A stretch of 64,000 nt of DNA from Tranzscheliella williamsii (Eukaryota; Basidiomycota; Ustilaginomycetes; Ustilaginales; Ustilaginaceae), in the NCBI GenBank assembly GCA_023212725.1, contig JALBYF010000023.1, forward strand, positions 186,001-250,000, read 5' to 3'. Each line of letters begins with the position of its first letter. The first letter of the stretch is position 1. The notes beneath the pieces were generated by a model. The model made no database searches and was not told where the DNA came from. It saw nothing but the letters and a program-made list of their open reading frames with translations. Shown one piece after another: positions 20,601-29,268 of the stretch. A program made the position numbers and the translations under genes.

Positions 20601-21959
20601 ACTAAGATGAAGTGGATGAAGACCTACGCAAAGACCCCAGTCAGCACGCTCAAGGAGCTCATTCAGACGTACAACGCATGGACAAAAGCTGGCGGTATGC
20701 GGATGAGTCTGATCGGAGCCGAGGCGGCAGACTGGAGCGAGAGTGGCAATCGCAATTCTTTTGCTTTCGATGGCCGCGAGGCCGGCGACGGATGGGAGTT
20801 CAACACGCTGCGCAGCGCCAGAGAGCTCGACGAAGAAGAGGTCGAAGACGATGCGGCTCCCATCGCACTTCGCGATCATCCGCTCTTGCGTCTTTTCGAC
20901 ATAGAAGCCTCTAATAACACCAACACTGCTGGGACGAGCATGTATAACCCTCGCGGTCCGCAAGCGACGGGCGAGACCAGCCGTCAGAACAACCAAGAGG
21001 CTGGCCCTCGTACTCCCATCGCGACGCTAAGGCAACCCATGAGTTCGGAGCAGCAGCAGAAGCAGCCCTCCTCGGCCTCGACGGCGACCATCAAACTTTC
21101 GCAGCCGCTGCTTCAGGAGAAGGCGAGCTTCACCGGTACAGGGCATACGCCTTTCCGTTTTGGTGCCGGAGGCGGCTTAGGATCGGGTCCAGGCCCTGGT
21201 TCACCTGTAGATGTGACCCCCAGCCATATCGCGCTTGGCGAGCGCTCCCAGTCACTTAGCAAAGCAGGTTCTCAAGTGGCTGGGTCGACTTCTCTGAACG
21301 CCCTTAGCGAGGTGAAGATGGAAGGCGCCAAAGCGGATCAGCAGCCCGCACCCATCGTGATCCCTGGTCCTGAAACCTATCGTCGGAGAGGGAGCGGTGG
21401 CCATCAGCGGAGGTCCTCTTCGCTTGGGTCTACAGGCGGTGCGAAAAGCAGTGGAAGTAGAGAAGGTGGGAGCGGGACGGGCTCGGCTATGGGCCAGCCA
21501 GCTGTGGTCGCTCCGGAAGCTGTGTATGGGGGCAGCGGGGCGGGGCTAGCGTCTGCGGGGGAATTGGTAGCGCATCATCGCCAGTCGCACGGGGGGAGCG
21601 ACCCGACGATGGCGGGGCTGCACAGCTCGCCGTCGCGGACGCTTCAGAATCTGTGGGAGCGCGGGGCGAATGCACAGGCGTACAGCCGGCTGGCGCGGCT
21701 GCGTGCTGGCTATGCGCGCAAGGAGGGCACGGGGGGTCGGGGCGGCGAGGGCATCCACGCCGAGCCGCCGCAGCCACCGCCCGACCCGGCACGCTTCCCC
21801 CCCGTCGACGGCCCCCCCCTGCGCACCCTCGACTTCGCCGCACTCAAGACCAAGCACGCCGTCGCCCTCGAGCTCGCACGCACCGTCGACGACCTCGGCA
21901 AGTGGCTAGACGTCCTCAGCCTTGGCCTCGGCCGCGCCATCCGCACAGAGCCCTCCTAG
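17694..21959 (+). CDS. STE20/GCK-family protein kinase (Kic1/Nak1-like) with long N-terminal extension
   Basis: 1421 residues from the first ATG (17694). The serine/threonine kinase domain lies at ~715-977: GRGAYG glycine loop, ALKVV lysine, HRDIKAANILL catalytic loop (~837), DFG (~857) and GTPYWMAPE. All catalytic residues are present, so it should be active. The GCK-type sequence followed by TWKAGG-like NAWTKAGG and a DGWEFNTL motif resembles the Nak1/Kic1 kinases of the morphogenesis (MOR/RAM) pathway; this placement is inference and Don3-type GCKs are the alternative. The ~700 residues before the kinase are Ser/Arg-rich, with a Gly-rich hinge at nt ~19625-19775. The last segment (~1330-1420) is predicted helical and may be a partner-binding tail. 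Confidence 0.9.
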   Translation: MSSWASGFEASTSRSHAATHPTAEYQPAKAYSTAPIFSAPFARHATHVPTVLVRSATEQDLIQADPRPLGTFVYGGHPVNEISRQPTSNPHRPSMAASSSIAKPLSLLGDTPPSSSPPAFYRTTFSNPSSSSISSAGHPRSPSYRNSFSSVSISDFGGSVASDRLSWGRNFRKQLKRNSQDLKSSVNSRASDGGTRESRRFRSNTEGSQFSLPNSGDIFRYSSYNVDAASNSLKSRVLHQRRKSDGPLRHRSDASSEYFHFGRSHRILRSHSSNALSQSFFEPRKAKHQARGSTHSLSLVEDEDEPDAPSVINLTTPGSPLRACETFEVGYIPSLALSIRGDEYAESRNRRAIMQSSLTTKTLRRRSSEILGSAAKSAAQATKKSMNVIRRAGSFDVGTKRSNNESTGPSRSRSNSSSALTTTLGTLPDFQLRRQTSRTLRQRKSCEANIRHISVGSDAFQATTPDKDSLGLYNETARTPPFRFSQITEAEDENLSFSKEPISPLQMSDASPDSEGDQATLHKGSDTSLHSKEDLVPRDGLVPKPLNYHTPPDTASLPEDACRAPTATATLTGAPARPKTHVRSDSERRHGLAKRSYAALIDLLNPTLHGRPSQARLNSTPAPTTATSNGATGREASQNGYTGASGGGAGRARGNSGGRSGRDTSRGAGTGGNGGLGASGGAGGGTGGNGGGGPPDRSAQPRGGNGPSDSSSVNHLYRRLELVGRGAYGAVYRGVHVETGAAVALKVVNLDTPDDDVSDIQKEVALLSELREAAQKNVVRYWGCWLKGPELWIVMDFADGGSVRTLMKAGPVAEKYSAVIVRETLVALTYLHKSGIIHRDIKAANILLTSAGKILLCDFGVAASLASNSMHSKRSTFVGTPYWMAPEVITEGKTYDQKADVWSLGITIYEMVTGNPPLADIEQMRVIMLIPKNKPPRLPAEGDFSAPMREFVAACLNEEPKERLTSEELTKMKWMKTYAKTPVSTLKELIQTYNAWTKAGGMRMSLIGAEAADWSESGNRNSFAFDGREAGDGWEFNTLRSARELDEEEVEDDAAPIALRDHPLLRLFDIEASNNTNTAGTSMYNPRGPQATGETSRQNNQEAGPRTPIATLRQPMSSEQQQKQPSSASTATIKLSQPLLQEKASFTGTGHTPFRFGAGGGLGSGPGPGSPVDVTPSHIALGERSQSLSKAGSQVAGSTSLNALSEVKMEGAKADQQPAPIVIPGPETYRRRGSGGHQRRSSSLGSTGGAKSSGSREGGSGTGSAMGQPAVVAPEAVYGGSGAGLASAGELVAHHRQSHGGSDPTMAGLHSSPSRTLQNLWERGANAQAYSRLARLRAGYARKEGTGGRGGEGIHAEPPQPPPDPARFPPVDGPPLRTLDFAALKTKHAVALELARTVDDLGKWLDVLSLGLGRAIRTEPS

Positions 21960-22229
21960 ACCCCCACCCCGATACTAGTCCCACCCACATCCCCCGCCCC
22001 CCATCCCGACCCCGCCGCACTCTCAGACATCACATACCCGCCCCGCGCCGATGCCGTTTTCTCGCGTGAACAGACAACCTGAAAGGGAGTATGGTCATAC
22101 CGTCTCGTGGCAAAGAAGATGTGCGACAGTGAGGACGGTACGAGATGTATGGTCGGCATTCATGATTATCGGACGAGCAGGTTGCATGAAGCCTCGTGGC
22201 TAGAAATACATTGGAAGGAAAACAAAATG
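21960..22229. other. Convergent 3' spacer
   Basis: C-rich just after the kinase stop; separates the kinase from the minus-strand membrane protein. Nothing else is seen. Confidence 0.5.
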
Positions 22230-23738
22230 CTAGAAGAGCGGCTTGCCGGCGCCGAGTAGGCGGACGAAGGCGCGGAAGGCGTGTGCGGACGGAAGCGGGT
22301 GGGTGGCGAGGGCGACGGGGCCGCCGCCAGGGAGGGGCAGGCGGTCGGGGAAGTAGAAGCTGAAGAGGCAGACGGCAACGATGATGAGGAGAAGCACGGA
22401 GACAGTCCAGATGGTCCAGAGCGCCATGCACTGGAAGCGGGCGCGCGAGCGCGCGCGCCTGCGCTCGCGGCGCCGCGCGACCAGGTCGGTGGTATACGAC
22501 GGAAGCAGCTGCGGCCCCGCCAGCCGCCGGTAGCCGTACGGGTCGGCCGGGTCGTGCGCCTCCCCGCGCGCATCCACGCCGCCCATCGCAGGCGCGCCCT
22601 TGGAAGGTTGGAAGAGCACCGCAGACCAGGCCGGCACAGAGGCCGAGCTCGCCGCAGGAATCGCACCGTAGTTGGACTTGGCAGAACCAGCCGTCTGTTT
22701 CACCACGGTGTCCGCCGGCGATGTCCCGCCAGACGAACGCCGGCTTGCGATGTCATGTATGATGGACTGCGTGATCTGGTCGTCCTGCTCTTCTTCTCTG
22801 AGCAGTTGGCGTTCATAGGGTCCCGCAAAGATAGCGGTGAGGAAGCGTTGCCAGGTGCTCCCACCCGGACCGGATCTGTCGCTAAGACTAGCATGCTTTC
22901 TCCGAGGGGTAGCAGGGTGCGGAAACGGAAAGGTGGTCATGATTTTGCTGTTACGCCTGCCAGCGGGGCTTGGTACCGTCAAAGCTTGGTCATGGAGTGC
23001 ACCGTCAGCGTTAGCCCTGTCCTTGCCGGCAGCAACCGGGGAAGAGGACCATGGACCCAACGCTGCGGGATCGGAGGGCAGAGTAAGGTAGACGGGCCTG
23101 CGCTGCGGTGCTAGCTCTTCAGCAATGTAGCGAGATGCACGCGACGAGGCGCAGGACGAGGTTGAAGATACGGATGCTCTGCTCGGATCGACTAGCGTGG
23201 CCATGGAGTCCCTCGCCTCCTCCATGACGCTATTGCGATTGCTGCTCGCCATAGTAGATGAGGTGGGGTCGCTACGAGGAGAAGAACGACGATCTAGAGT
23301 GTGTGACTTTGCTGCTGAACGAGCCAGAACTTGATTGGCACCGCTACCGCTGCTGTCAGCCGTTGAGGCAGCTGGGAAGCGCGAGACGCTACCGACGTTC
23401 AAGGCATAGCGGTAGGTGGAAGAGTCGAGGGCCACGCTGCTCCTCCTGCTGCTGTTCTTGCTGCCCGGTGGAGTCAGCCTGTCCCTCGGCGATATAATCA
23501 AAGACCGTCTAGACTGCTGTGGAGATGGACTGACAGTCGCCTTGCGTCGAGGAGCCACATCGTCGGCCTGATTCGACTTCGGCCGCGCGGTGGGACGGAC
23601 AGAAGATGAGGCGCCGGAGGAGGCGTCCACCTTGGCCAGATCGGACCTATTCCCACGAAGCGTCGAGCAAGCTGAGCGTGAACGTCCGCCTGCTTCATCG
23701 CTGACTCCTGTTGGTCCCATTCCGCCAGTCTCTGGCAT
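22230..23738 (-). CDS. Unassigned single-span membrane protein, C-terminal anchor
   Basis: 502 residues from the first ATG. The N-terminal ~435 residues are polar, Ser/Arg/Pro-rich and probably disordered and cytosolic. A more ordered stretch, WQRFLTAIFAGPYERQLLRE then DDQITQSIIHDIASRRSS, precedes the membrane region. An Arg cluster (RRERRRARSRAR) directly abuts one transmembrane segment at ~438-461 (MALWTIWTVSVLLLIIVAVC), and ~41 residues follow. The basic side suggests the N-terminus faces the cytosol. There is no signal peptide. I do not recognise a family. The upstream region carries three 15-nt repeats. It is tandem with the pyroglutamyl peptidase gene. Confidence 0.75.
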   Translation of the reverse strand: MPETGGMGPTGVSDEAGGRSRSACSTLRGNRSDLAKVDASSGASSSVRPTARPKSNQADDVAPRRKATVSPSPQQSRRSLIISPRDRLTPPGSKNSSRRSSVALDSSTYRYALNVGSVSRFPAASTADSSGSGANQVLARSAAKSHTLDRRSSPRSDPTSSTMASSNRNSVMEEARDSMATLVDPSRASVSSTSSCASSRASRYIAEELAPQRRPVYLTLPSDPAALGPWSSSPVAAGKDRANADGALHDQALTVPSPAGRRNSKIMTTFPFPHPATPRRKHASLSDRSGPGGSTWQRFLTAIFAGPYERQLLREEEQDDQITQSIIHDIASRRSSGGTSPADTVVKQTAGSAKSNYGAIPAASSASVPAWSAVLFQPSKGAPAMGGVDARGEAHDPADPYGYRRLAGPQLLPSYTTDLVARRRERRRARSRARFQCMALWTIWTVSVLLLIIVAVCLFSFYFPDRLPLPGGGPVALATHPLPSAHAFRAFVRLLGAGKPLF

Positions 23739-23810
23739 CGAAACTGGGGATGTGCCTGTGTGAAGCCGAAGAGAGTTACTATGGCTAAAGGCGGCTGAAG
23801 CCGATGACTT

Positions 23811-23856
23811 GCTATTAGTAGACCTGCTATCAGTAGACCAGGCTATCAGCAGACCT
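23811..23856. repeat. Three 15-nt tandem repeats upstream of the membrane protein gene
   Basis: GCTATTAGTAGACCT, GCTATCAGTAGACCA and, after one extra g, GCTATCAGCAGACCT. The array begins ~73 bp upstream of the minus-strand ATG at 23738, so it falls in its promoter or leader. Confidence 0.8.
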
Positions 23857-24314
23857 GAGCTAGTTTCTCAGGGCGTGGGAACGTGATCATAGCACTTCTC
23901 GTTGCAGCCTATACATGCTCGCTCGGCAGTACAGTCCAGGAGCGTAGTAGGATAGCCTCCGAACAAAACGGGGATTGTGAGGAGAGTCGGACAGGCCCGA
24001 AGTGCTGGCATGTCGTGGCAGGATGGTAGGCAGCTAAGCCATCTCTCGGACAGGGGCCGACTAAAACAGTTCGATAGTCAGGTATGCCTACCTGCACAAT
24101 CACTGATTCACTCAATCCACTTGCCAGCCTTTGCTTCGAAATCAATGTGATGGGATCGAGTTCGAATTTCGATCCACACTTGGCATCGGAGTCTCGGCTT
24201 GCTGCAGAGATGACACTAACTGCCTGCAGAACGCGGAGAACTGCAGATGGATGATGAGGCTGTTAACGGGGCGCCACACTAGCCGTCGTGTGGGCCTCAT
24301 CACGGCGAGTGACC
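23857..24314. other. Spacer between PGP-I stop and membrane-protein promoter
   Basis: No gene. A GGATCGA/TCGATCC inverted repeat at 24152-24175 superficially resembles a tRNA T-arm but has no matching acceptor stem. Confidence 0.4.
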
Positions 24315-25397
24315 TCAGCGTGAAGAAGGAGCGACTCTCTGGGCGGCCAAATACCAGGCGATGGCGCGGATGGCGTCTCGACATCTTTGCACAGAAAGGT
24401 CTTGATCGATGGGCGGGACATGAACAAAGATCACGTCGGGCACGGCCAAGCTAATCGCAGCGCTCTGACTGCCGCAGCGGGAAGCTTCGCACATGGAGCA
24501 GTAGAAGATGAAGTCGCAGAGATATCTGCCAGGATCGAATGATGCTTCCACCTCCTCAGTCTTCATGCCAATGTCTCTGAGCCAGTGTACCAGTGCAGGT
24601 ACATCTGTCCGGCACTTTTCAGGATCGCTGAAAGCTTCGTACCCGTCTCCGAAGCCCCGGACCGTCCCATCTTTGTTATGGTAGGCCGAGGGCAGATTGT
24701 GTTCCTGATCTTGAGCGCCTTGGATGGGTGGGGCCAAGTCTCCGTTGGCATCGGCCACGTTGTAGCCTGTCTTGTGTGCTTGCGTTTCGCACCGTAGGCT
24801 TCCCTTTTTCCCCACACCAATATGGATCACAACGTCATATACGCCTGGATTGCCATCTGGCAGCTTTGGATGCAGGATCGGATAGCCATCAGGGTACGCT
24901 AAGCCCGCTTTCCCCCCAAACTCAGCATCGAGTCTGGTGTCATGCCAGAACTTGGCCGATGGGCTGCTAGGTTGTGAGCCATGGATCCGTGGCACGACAT
25001 CGAGCACCGAGCCATAGTGCACCGGTAGCTGTATCGTCTGAATCAGAGCCGTCGGCCCCTTTGGTGATGGAGCTAGCTCAGAGCTCTCTGCCGTGAGAAA
25101 TGTCTCGTCTCGTCCCGTCTTTTTGTCAAGCCGCGGTGGGGTACTCAAATCCAGGACAGTGGCGTGCAGCGGCTCAACAGCTAGCCACGATGGGTTGTCC
25201 TTGATGCCCTTGAACGGCTGTATCAGCGGGAGCAAGAAGAAAAGTAGCAAGCACGGCCCGCAGTAAGGTCGCACCGACCCTGATTAGGTTCTGGAGCCAA
25301 AATGTGATTCCATTCAGCGGGGCCGTCCGAGGCTCCAACTCACCCCATACCCGGTTATTAGGATGTTCAGCTGCCGGTGCTCTTGTTCCGACCCCAT
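24315..25397 (-). CDS. Pyroglutamyl-peptidase I (peptidase family C15)
   Basis: Removes N-terminal pyroglutamate from peptides, a cytosolic activity. Two exons: 25397-25344 (18 codons) and 25217-24315, with a 126-nt phase-0 intron (GTGAGT donor, GATACAG acceptor). Splicing joins NILITGYG to PFKGIKDNPSWLAVEPL, recreating the family's TGFGPF...NPS motif; without the intron the frame starts with unrelated hydrophobic residues. The 318-residue protein carries the triad: Glu162 (GSLRCETQAHKTGY), Cys252 (SFDPGRYLCDFIFY) and His284 (DVIFVHVPP). It is longer than the ~215-residue bacterial enzymes, with an insertion around 178-220. The D-P-G in place of the usual D-A-G before the catalytic Cys is unusual. 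The gene lies just downstream of MAK21 on the same strand. Confidence 0.92.
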
Positions 25398-25716
25398 CCT
25401 CGCTCCTCTGTGCGCTTGCTACGCTGTGCTGTAAATGGACGAGAAAGGAAGAGACAGTCAAGCCAAACTTTCGCAAAGAGGTAGGCCGGGTCCAGAACCA
25501 CGCCAACCGTTCAATCCAAGCCGGCCGTCGCCTAATTCGCCGCGTAAAACCGCGAAACCTTCGGATCCCACTTGGCACCTGCAGCACGTTCGCAGATGCT
25601 GATTGCGGCAGTGCAGCAGCCAACCAAGGCACGAACGAGTGGCGACAGAACCAACAGGGGAAAGATAAGATGGGACGAGCGCGGCTAGAGTACATTCTGG
25701 CGAAGTGTCGCGATGA
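25398..25716. promoter_or_regulatory. Spacer between MAK21 stop and PGP-I start
   Basis: 319 bp between two minus-strand genes, probably the PGP-I promoter and the MAK21 3' end. No TATA-like site is obvious. Confidence 0.45.
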
Positions 25717-28700
25717 TCACATGTCTTCATCGTCGTCGCCTCCCAAGAGGTGAGCATAGTCGTCGGCGCTCGCGAATGTGGGCAGGCTCTGCATTGCCTT
25801 CTTCTTGCTCTTCTTGTCCTGGCCCTTCTTGCGCTTCTTGCCGTCGGCTGTTGCATCTTCCGCTTCGTCGTCTTCTTCGTCCGCGGCGCTGCGCTTCGTG
25901 CCGCGCTTACCAGGGGTGGCGCCGTCGAAATCGGTGAAGGGCAGCAGATCCTCGTCGTCCTCGTCAAAGACATCACCTCCTTCGCTAAGGTCGTCCCAAT
26001 CGTCGCTATCTTGGTCCTCGGCGCCCTCCTCAGCGTCAGAGAAGGCCATGCCGGAGATGGCCTTCGGCCCGTCGGTCTCCTCGCCCTCGACCGCTCCGTC
26101 CTCCGGAGCGGCTGAAGCCGCTTCGTCGGCGCTATCGACGTAGTCGAAGTCATCATCCTCGTCATCGCTCTCTTCAAGGCCCTGCAGCTCCTCCTTGCCC
26201 GGCATGGATGCCTTCATGGCCTTCCACACTTCGCGCTCGTCAGGGTCGTCGTCGCTGTCCAGGGATGCGTCGCTCTCGTCATCGGCGACGACGCCCTTGC
26301 GCGTTTTGGCGGCGGCATGCTCGTCTCCCAAATCGCCTAGGATATCGTCGTCGTCCGAGCCGAGTGTAGCCACGCGAGTAGCGGGCAGCTGTTTCGACTT
26401 GAGGTTGAAGAACTTGTGGAAGAACAGCTGGTCCGCCGGCACCGCGTCTACGTGCTGCTTCCAGAACGCTTCGGTGTTGAAGAACTCGCCTTCATTCAGG
26501 GCGTGCGTGCGAGAGCGCGTCACATTGCTGCCCGCCTGGCTCGACGCCGCCATCGGCTGCATTGCACTCGCTCCTCGCAGCGAGGCCTTCTGCTTGGGAT
26601 TTCGGTAGACAAATCGGTCCAGGAAGTGAGACAGGGTGTTCAAGCTCAGATCGGCGCTGGTCGTAACCTTGTCTCCCTGCAGCAACTGGAGTGCATGGAC
26701 AGAAACCGAGGGGTGGTAGTGTTCTACCAAGGGGAGTATGTCCCAGAGACAAGTGGTGCCCGCATTGGCGAAACGAGGCTCCCTCTTCCGCCCATCATAC
26801 TTGTTGCTTCTCACCACGGCTGGTTTGCTCGCTTTCGCCTTTTCGGCGGCCTCCTCGTCATCGCTCTCAGGCGCATCAACAAAATGCTCCTCGTCATCCT
26901 CTTCTGGGTCAGTGAGCATGCCTCGCAGTCCGGGACTCCTCCTGAGTAGCTCTCCCAGCAGGTGCAAGCAGCCACAGATGAACGAGGGCTGGTGGAGCGA
27001 CAGAACCTGGCAGAGCCGCTTGACGAAGGCCTTGACTCGCTCCTGGTCGTCATCCGCTTTCAGCGCCTGGAAGATGAGGTTGAGGTACATTGCCTGTTTG
27101 CTAGAGGACTGCAGTCGAGGGTCAAGAAGGGAGTCGTACAGCACGCGGTAGAATCGGTCAGTGATGGCAGTCGAGGTCAGGACCGCCGACGATTCCTGAT
27201 GAGGGTTGGAGACGGTCAGCTGGAAGATCAGCTGCATGGCTTGAATGCAGATGTTGAAAGAGCCGGTATGCAGGATCTTGAAGAGGGTATTGACATGCTT
27301 TTCGAAGACCGACGACTCGATCTTGGCGAAGGGGAACGCGCGTCGGACACCCGCCAGGATGGCAGACACCATCTTCGACTCGGCGTCCTTAACCAGCTTA
27401 GGCTCCTCCTGGGCGTTGGCCTTCTGAGCGCCGTGCTTGCTCTTCCCTTTGCCCTTGCCTCTGCCCTTCTTCGGCTGGTCCTTCCACCTCTTCTTGTCCA
27501 CCTTCTTCTTTGTTCCCTCCTCGTCCTCCCCCTCTTGGGCGACTATCTTTTCCTTCTTCTCGTTATCATGGAGGACACTCTCGAACAGCTCAAAGTAAAG
27601 CAGTATGAGGTGGTTGGCGGTGGCCTCATCCTTGACGGTGAGAACGGTCTGGTTAAGGGTCAGAAGGCCGTAATAGCGGGCGTGGGTATTGTGGTTGCTG
27701 ACGTTTGCCGAATCCTCCTTGTCCGGGCGCGCTGTCGTAGGACGCATGACAAGGTTGGCAATTTCACGTACGACTATGAACTTCATCGCCGGATGTGCGG
27801 TTAGCAGTTCGAGAATGTGGTTGCTCGTTTTGGCTGCAACGCTCCGTTCGGGGTCGCCAAGCTTGTTCACCAGCAGCCGTAGCAAGTTTTGTTCCTGTTC
27901 CGGCTTGTCACGCAGCAAAATGAAGATCTGAGTGACGGCCTGCTTCCGAGTGAAGGCGATAGTATCGTGCGATTGCGTCTCGAGAGCTTGCAGGAAGTTG
28001 AAGTAAAACTTCTTGAGGTAGTCCTCGAATGCCCAAAGCACGATATGCGATTTGGCCGCTTCGTGCGCTACCAGGTCCGTCATGGCCAGGGCGGCAGAGG
28101 CTGTCGCTAGCAGCGGCTGATCACGGAAATACCTGAGCTTTCGCGCACCAAGCCCACCTTCGCTAGCGAGCCAATCGGCCAAAGCGCGTGTGGCTCGACT
28201 GGACTCCTCCCGGTTCTTCTTGCGTGACATAGCCAGGAGGTTTTCCATGTGCCGAGTGTTATGCACAGGACTGCTCTGTACTAGAAGGGTCAGGGCGGAT
28301 ATCCTGTCGGACAGTGTTCCCCCGCCATTGGAAGAAAGGAGTGAACGGACGAAATGGGCGTCGGATGAAGTCAATGTCCCAATACTTCCTCCCGCTTTGT
28401 GCAGTGATGTTTCCGAGCTTGTAAGTTCATCGTAGGCACTGCTCTCTTCTTGCATCAGCTGAGTGCCCATCTCTAGCAGTTGTGTGACCCTTTCGTGCGG
28501 AAGCGCTGAGCCGGAGGAAGTTTGACCAAGTTTGGGTAGACTCGGAAGGCTCTGCGTCATCCAATTGGGCACCGCTTCCAATCTGAGCAATCCTCGAGAT
28601 AAGTGAGACTGCTTGACGGCTGAAGCTGTTCCCACTCCGTCATCGTCGAACAAGACCTTCTTACCCTTCCCAGTTCGCTTCGCAGTGGTACTCTCACCAA

Positions 28701-29268
28701 CTATCGATGATGTTGTGGCTGGCTGCCTGGTGTCAACAACAGCCTGGTTAGATCTAGCTTTGCTGTCCTTTTTCTCGCTAGCTTTGGTTTCTTGTCGGCT
28801 CTGACCGTCCGCCACTTCCTTACCCTTCGCTTTTACTTTGATTTTCTTCTCAGAGTCGCCTTTGGAGCCCTCTTGCTCTTTCTGGCGGGTCTTAAAGGAT
28901 GTGTTGGGCTCAGCTGCGGCTGGATTTGCCTGAAGCTGCTTGAGGAAAGCAGCAACTTCGCCGGAGAAGGCGGCCTCATCAATTTGGATGTCTGGCTTCT
29001 GTTTACCGTTCATGCGGGAAATGAGTTCGAGATCCTCACGAGAACCTCCAAAACTCTTGATCTCCCTCATTAATGTCTCTTCATCAGCGCTATCCTCCGA
29101 GTCGTAAGCATTGCTGACCTTCTGGTTCTTTTTGACAGTTGCGCTTCTGGGTGCGCTTTTTGGTGCAGCAGCAGGTTTGCTGGCCGATCTCGGCGCATAA
29201 TCCTGCACAGGTGCGACGGGAGCCTTCTTTTCGGGCTTGCTGCCCTTGGGTCGGAAGTCCCTTACCAT
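25717..29268 (-). CDS. MAK21: Ribosome biogenesis protein MAK21/NOC1 (CBF/Mak21 family)
   Basis: 1183 residues, one exon. Noc1 pairs with Noc2 and is needed for early 60S pre-ribosome assembly and nuclear export, acting in the nucleolus. The CBF/Mak21 core shows clearly: FNICIQAMQLIFQL, then SFICGCLHLLGELLR, then the hallmark YDGRKREPRFANA (~822-834) with CLWDILPLVEHYHPSV. Upstream are HEAT-like helices (FTRKQAVTQIFILLRDKP). The N-terminal third is basic and disordered; the C-terminus is strongly acidic (SDDEDDDFDYVDSADE, EDDEDLLPFTDFDG) and ends with a Lys-rich stretch. The length exceeds yeast Mak21 (1025 as I recall) mainly through these tails. The first ATG is used. Confidence 0.95.
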   Translation of the reverse strand: MVRDFRPKGSKPEKKAPVAPVQDYAPRSASKPAAAPKSAPRSATVKKNQKVSNAYDSEDSADEETLMREIKSFGGSREDLELISRMNGKQKPDIQIDEAAFSGEVAAFLKQLQANPAAAEPNTSFKTRQKEQEGSKGDSEKKIKVKAKGKEVADGQSRQETKASEKKDSKARSNQAVVDTRQPATTSSIVGESTTAKRTGKGKKVLFDDDGVGTASAVKQSHLSRGLLRLEAVPNWMTQSLPSLPKLGQTSSGSALPHERVTQLLEMGTQLMQEESSAYDELTSSETSLHKAGGSIGTLTSSDAHFVRSLLSSNGGGTLSDRISALTLLVQSSPVHNTRHMENLLAMSRKKNREESSRATRALADWLASEGGLGARKLRYFRDQPLLATASAALAMTDLVAHEAAKSHIVLWAFEDYLKKFYFNFLQALETQSHDTIAFTRKQAVTQIFILLRDKPEQEQNLLRLLVNKLGDPERSVAAKTSNHILELLTAHPAMKFIVVREIANLVMRPTTARPDKEDSANVSNHNTHARYYGLLTLNQTVLTVKDEATANHLILLYFELFESVLHDNEKKEKIVAQEGEDEEGTKKKVDKKRWKDQPKKGRGKGKGKSKHGAQKANAQEEPKLVKDAESKMVSAILAGVRRAFPFAKIESSVFEKHVNTLFKILHTGSFNICIQAMQLIFQLTVSNPHQESSAVLTSTAITDRFYRVLYDSLLDPRLQSSSKQAMYLNLIFQALKADDDQERVKAFVKRLCQVLSLHQPSFICGCLHLLGELLRRSPGLRGMLTDPEEDDEEHFVDAPESDDEEAAEKAKASKPAVVRSNKYDGRKREPRFANAGTTCLWDILPLVEHYHPSVSVHALQLLQGDKVTTSADLSLNTLSHFLDRFVYRNPKQKASLRGASAMQPMAASSQAGSNVTRSRTHALNEGEFFNTEAFWKQHVDAVPADQLFFHKFFNLKSKQLPATRVATLGSDDDDILGDLGDEHAAAKTRKGVVADDESDASLDSDDDPDEREVWKAMKASMPGKEELQGLEESDDEDDDFDYVDSADEAASAAPEDGAVEGEETDGPKAISGMAFSDAEEGAEDQDSDDWDDLSEGGDVFDEDDEDLLPFTDFDGATPGKRGTKRSAADEEDDEAEDATADGKKRKKGQDKKSKKKAMQSLPTFASADDYAHLLGGDDDEDM

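Noticed and set aside
24152..24175. T-arm-like hairpin with a TTCGAAT loop
   Set aside because: No complementary acceptor stem ~50 nt upstream and no anticodon arm; the inverted repeat is likely chance.
25174..25695. 173-codon minus-strand frame near PGP-I
   Set aside because: Covers the PGP-I intron and first exon in another frame; the spliced PGP-I model explains the conserved motif.
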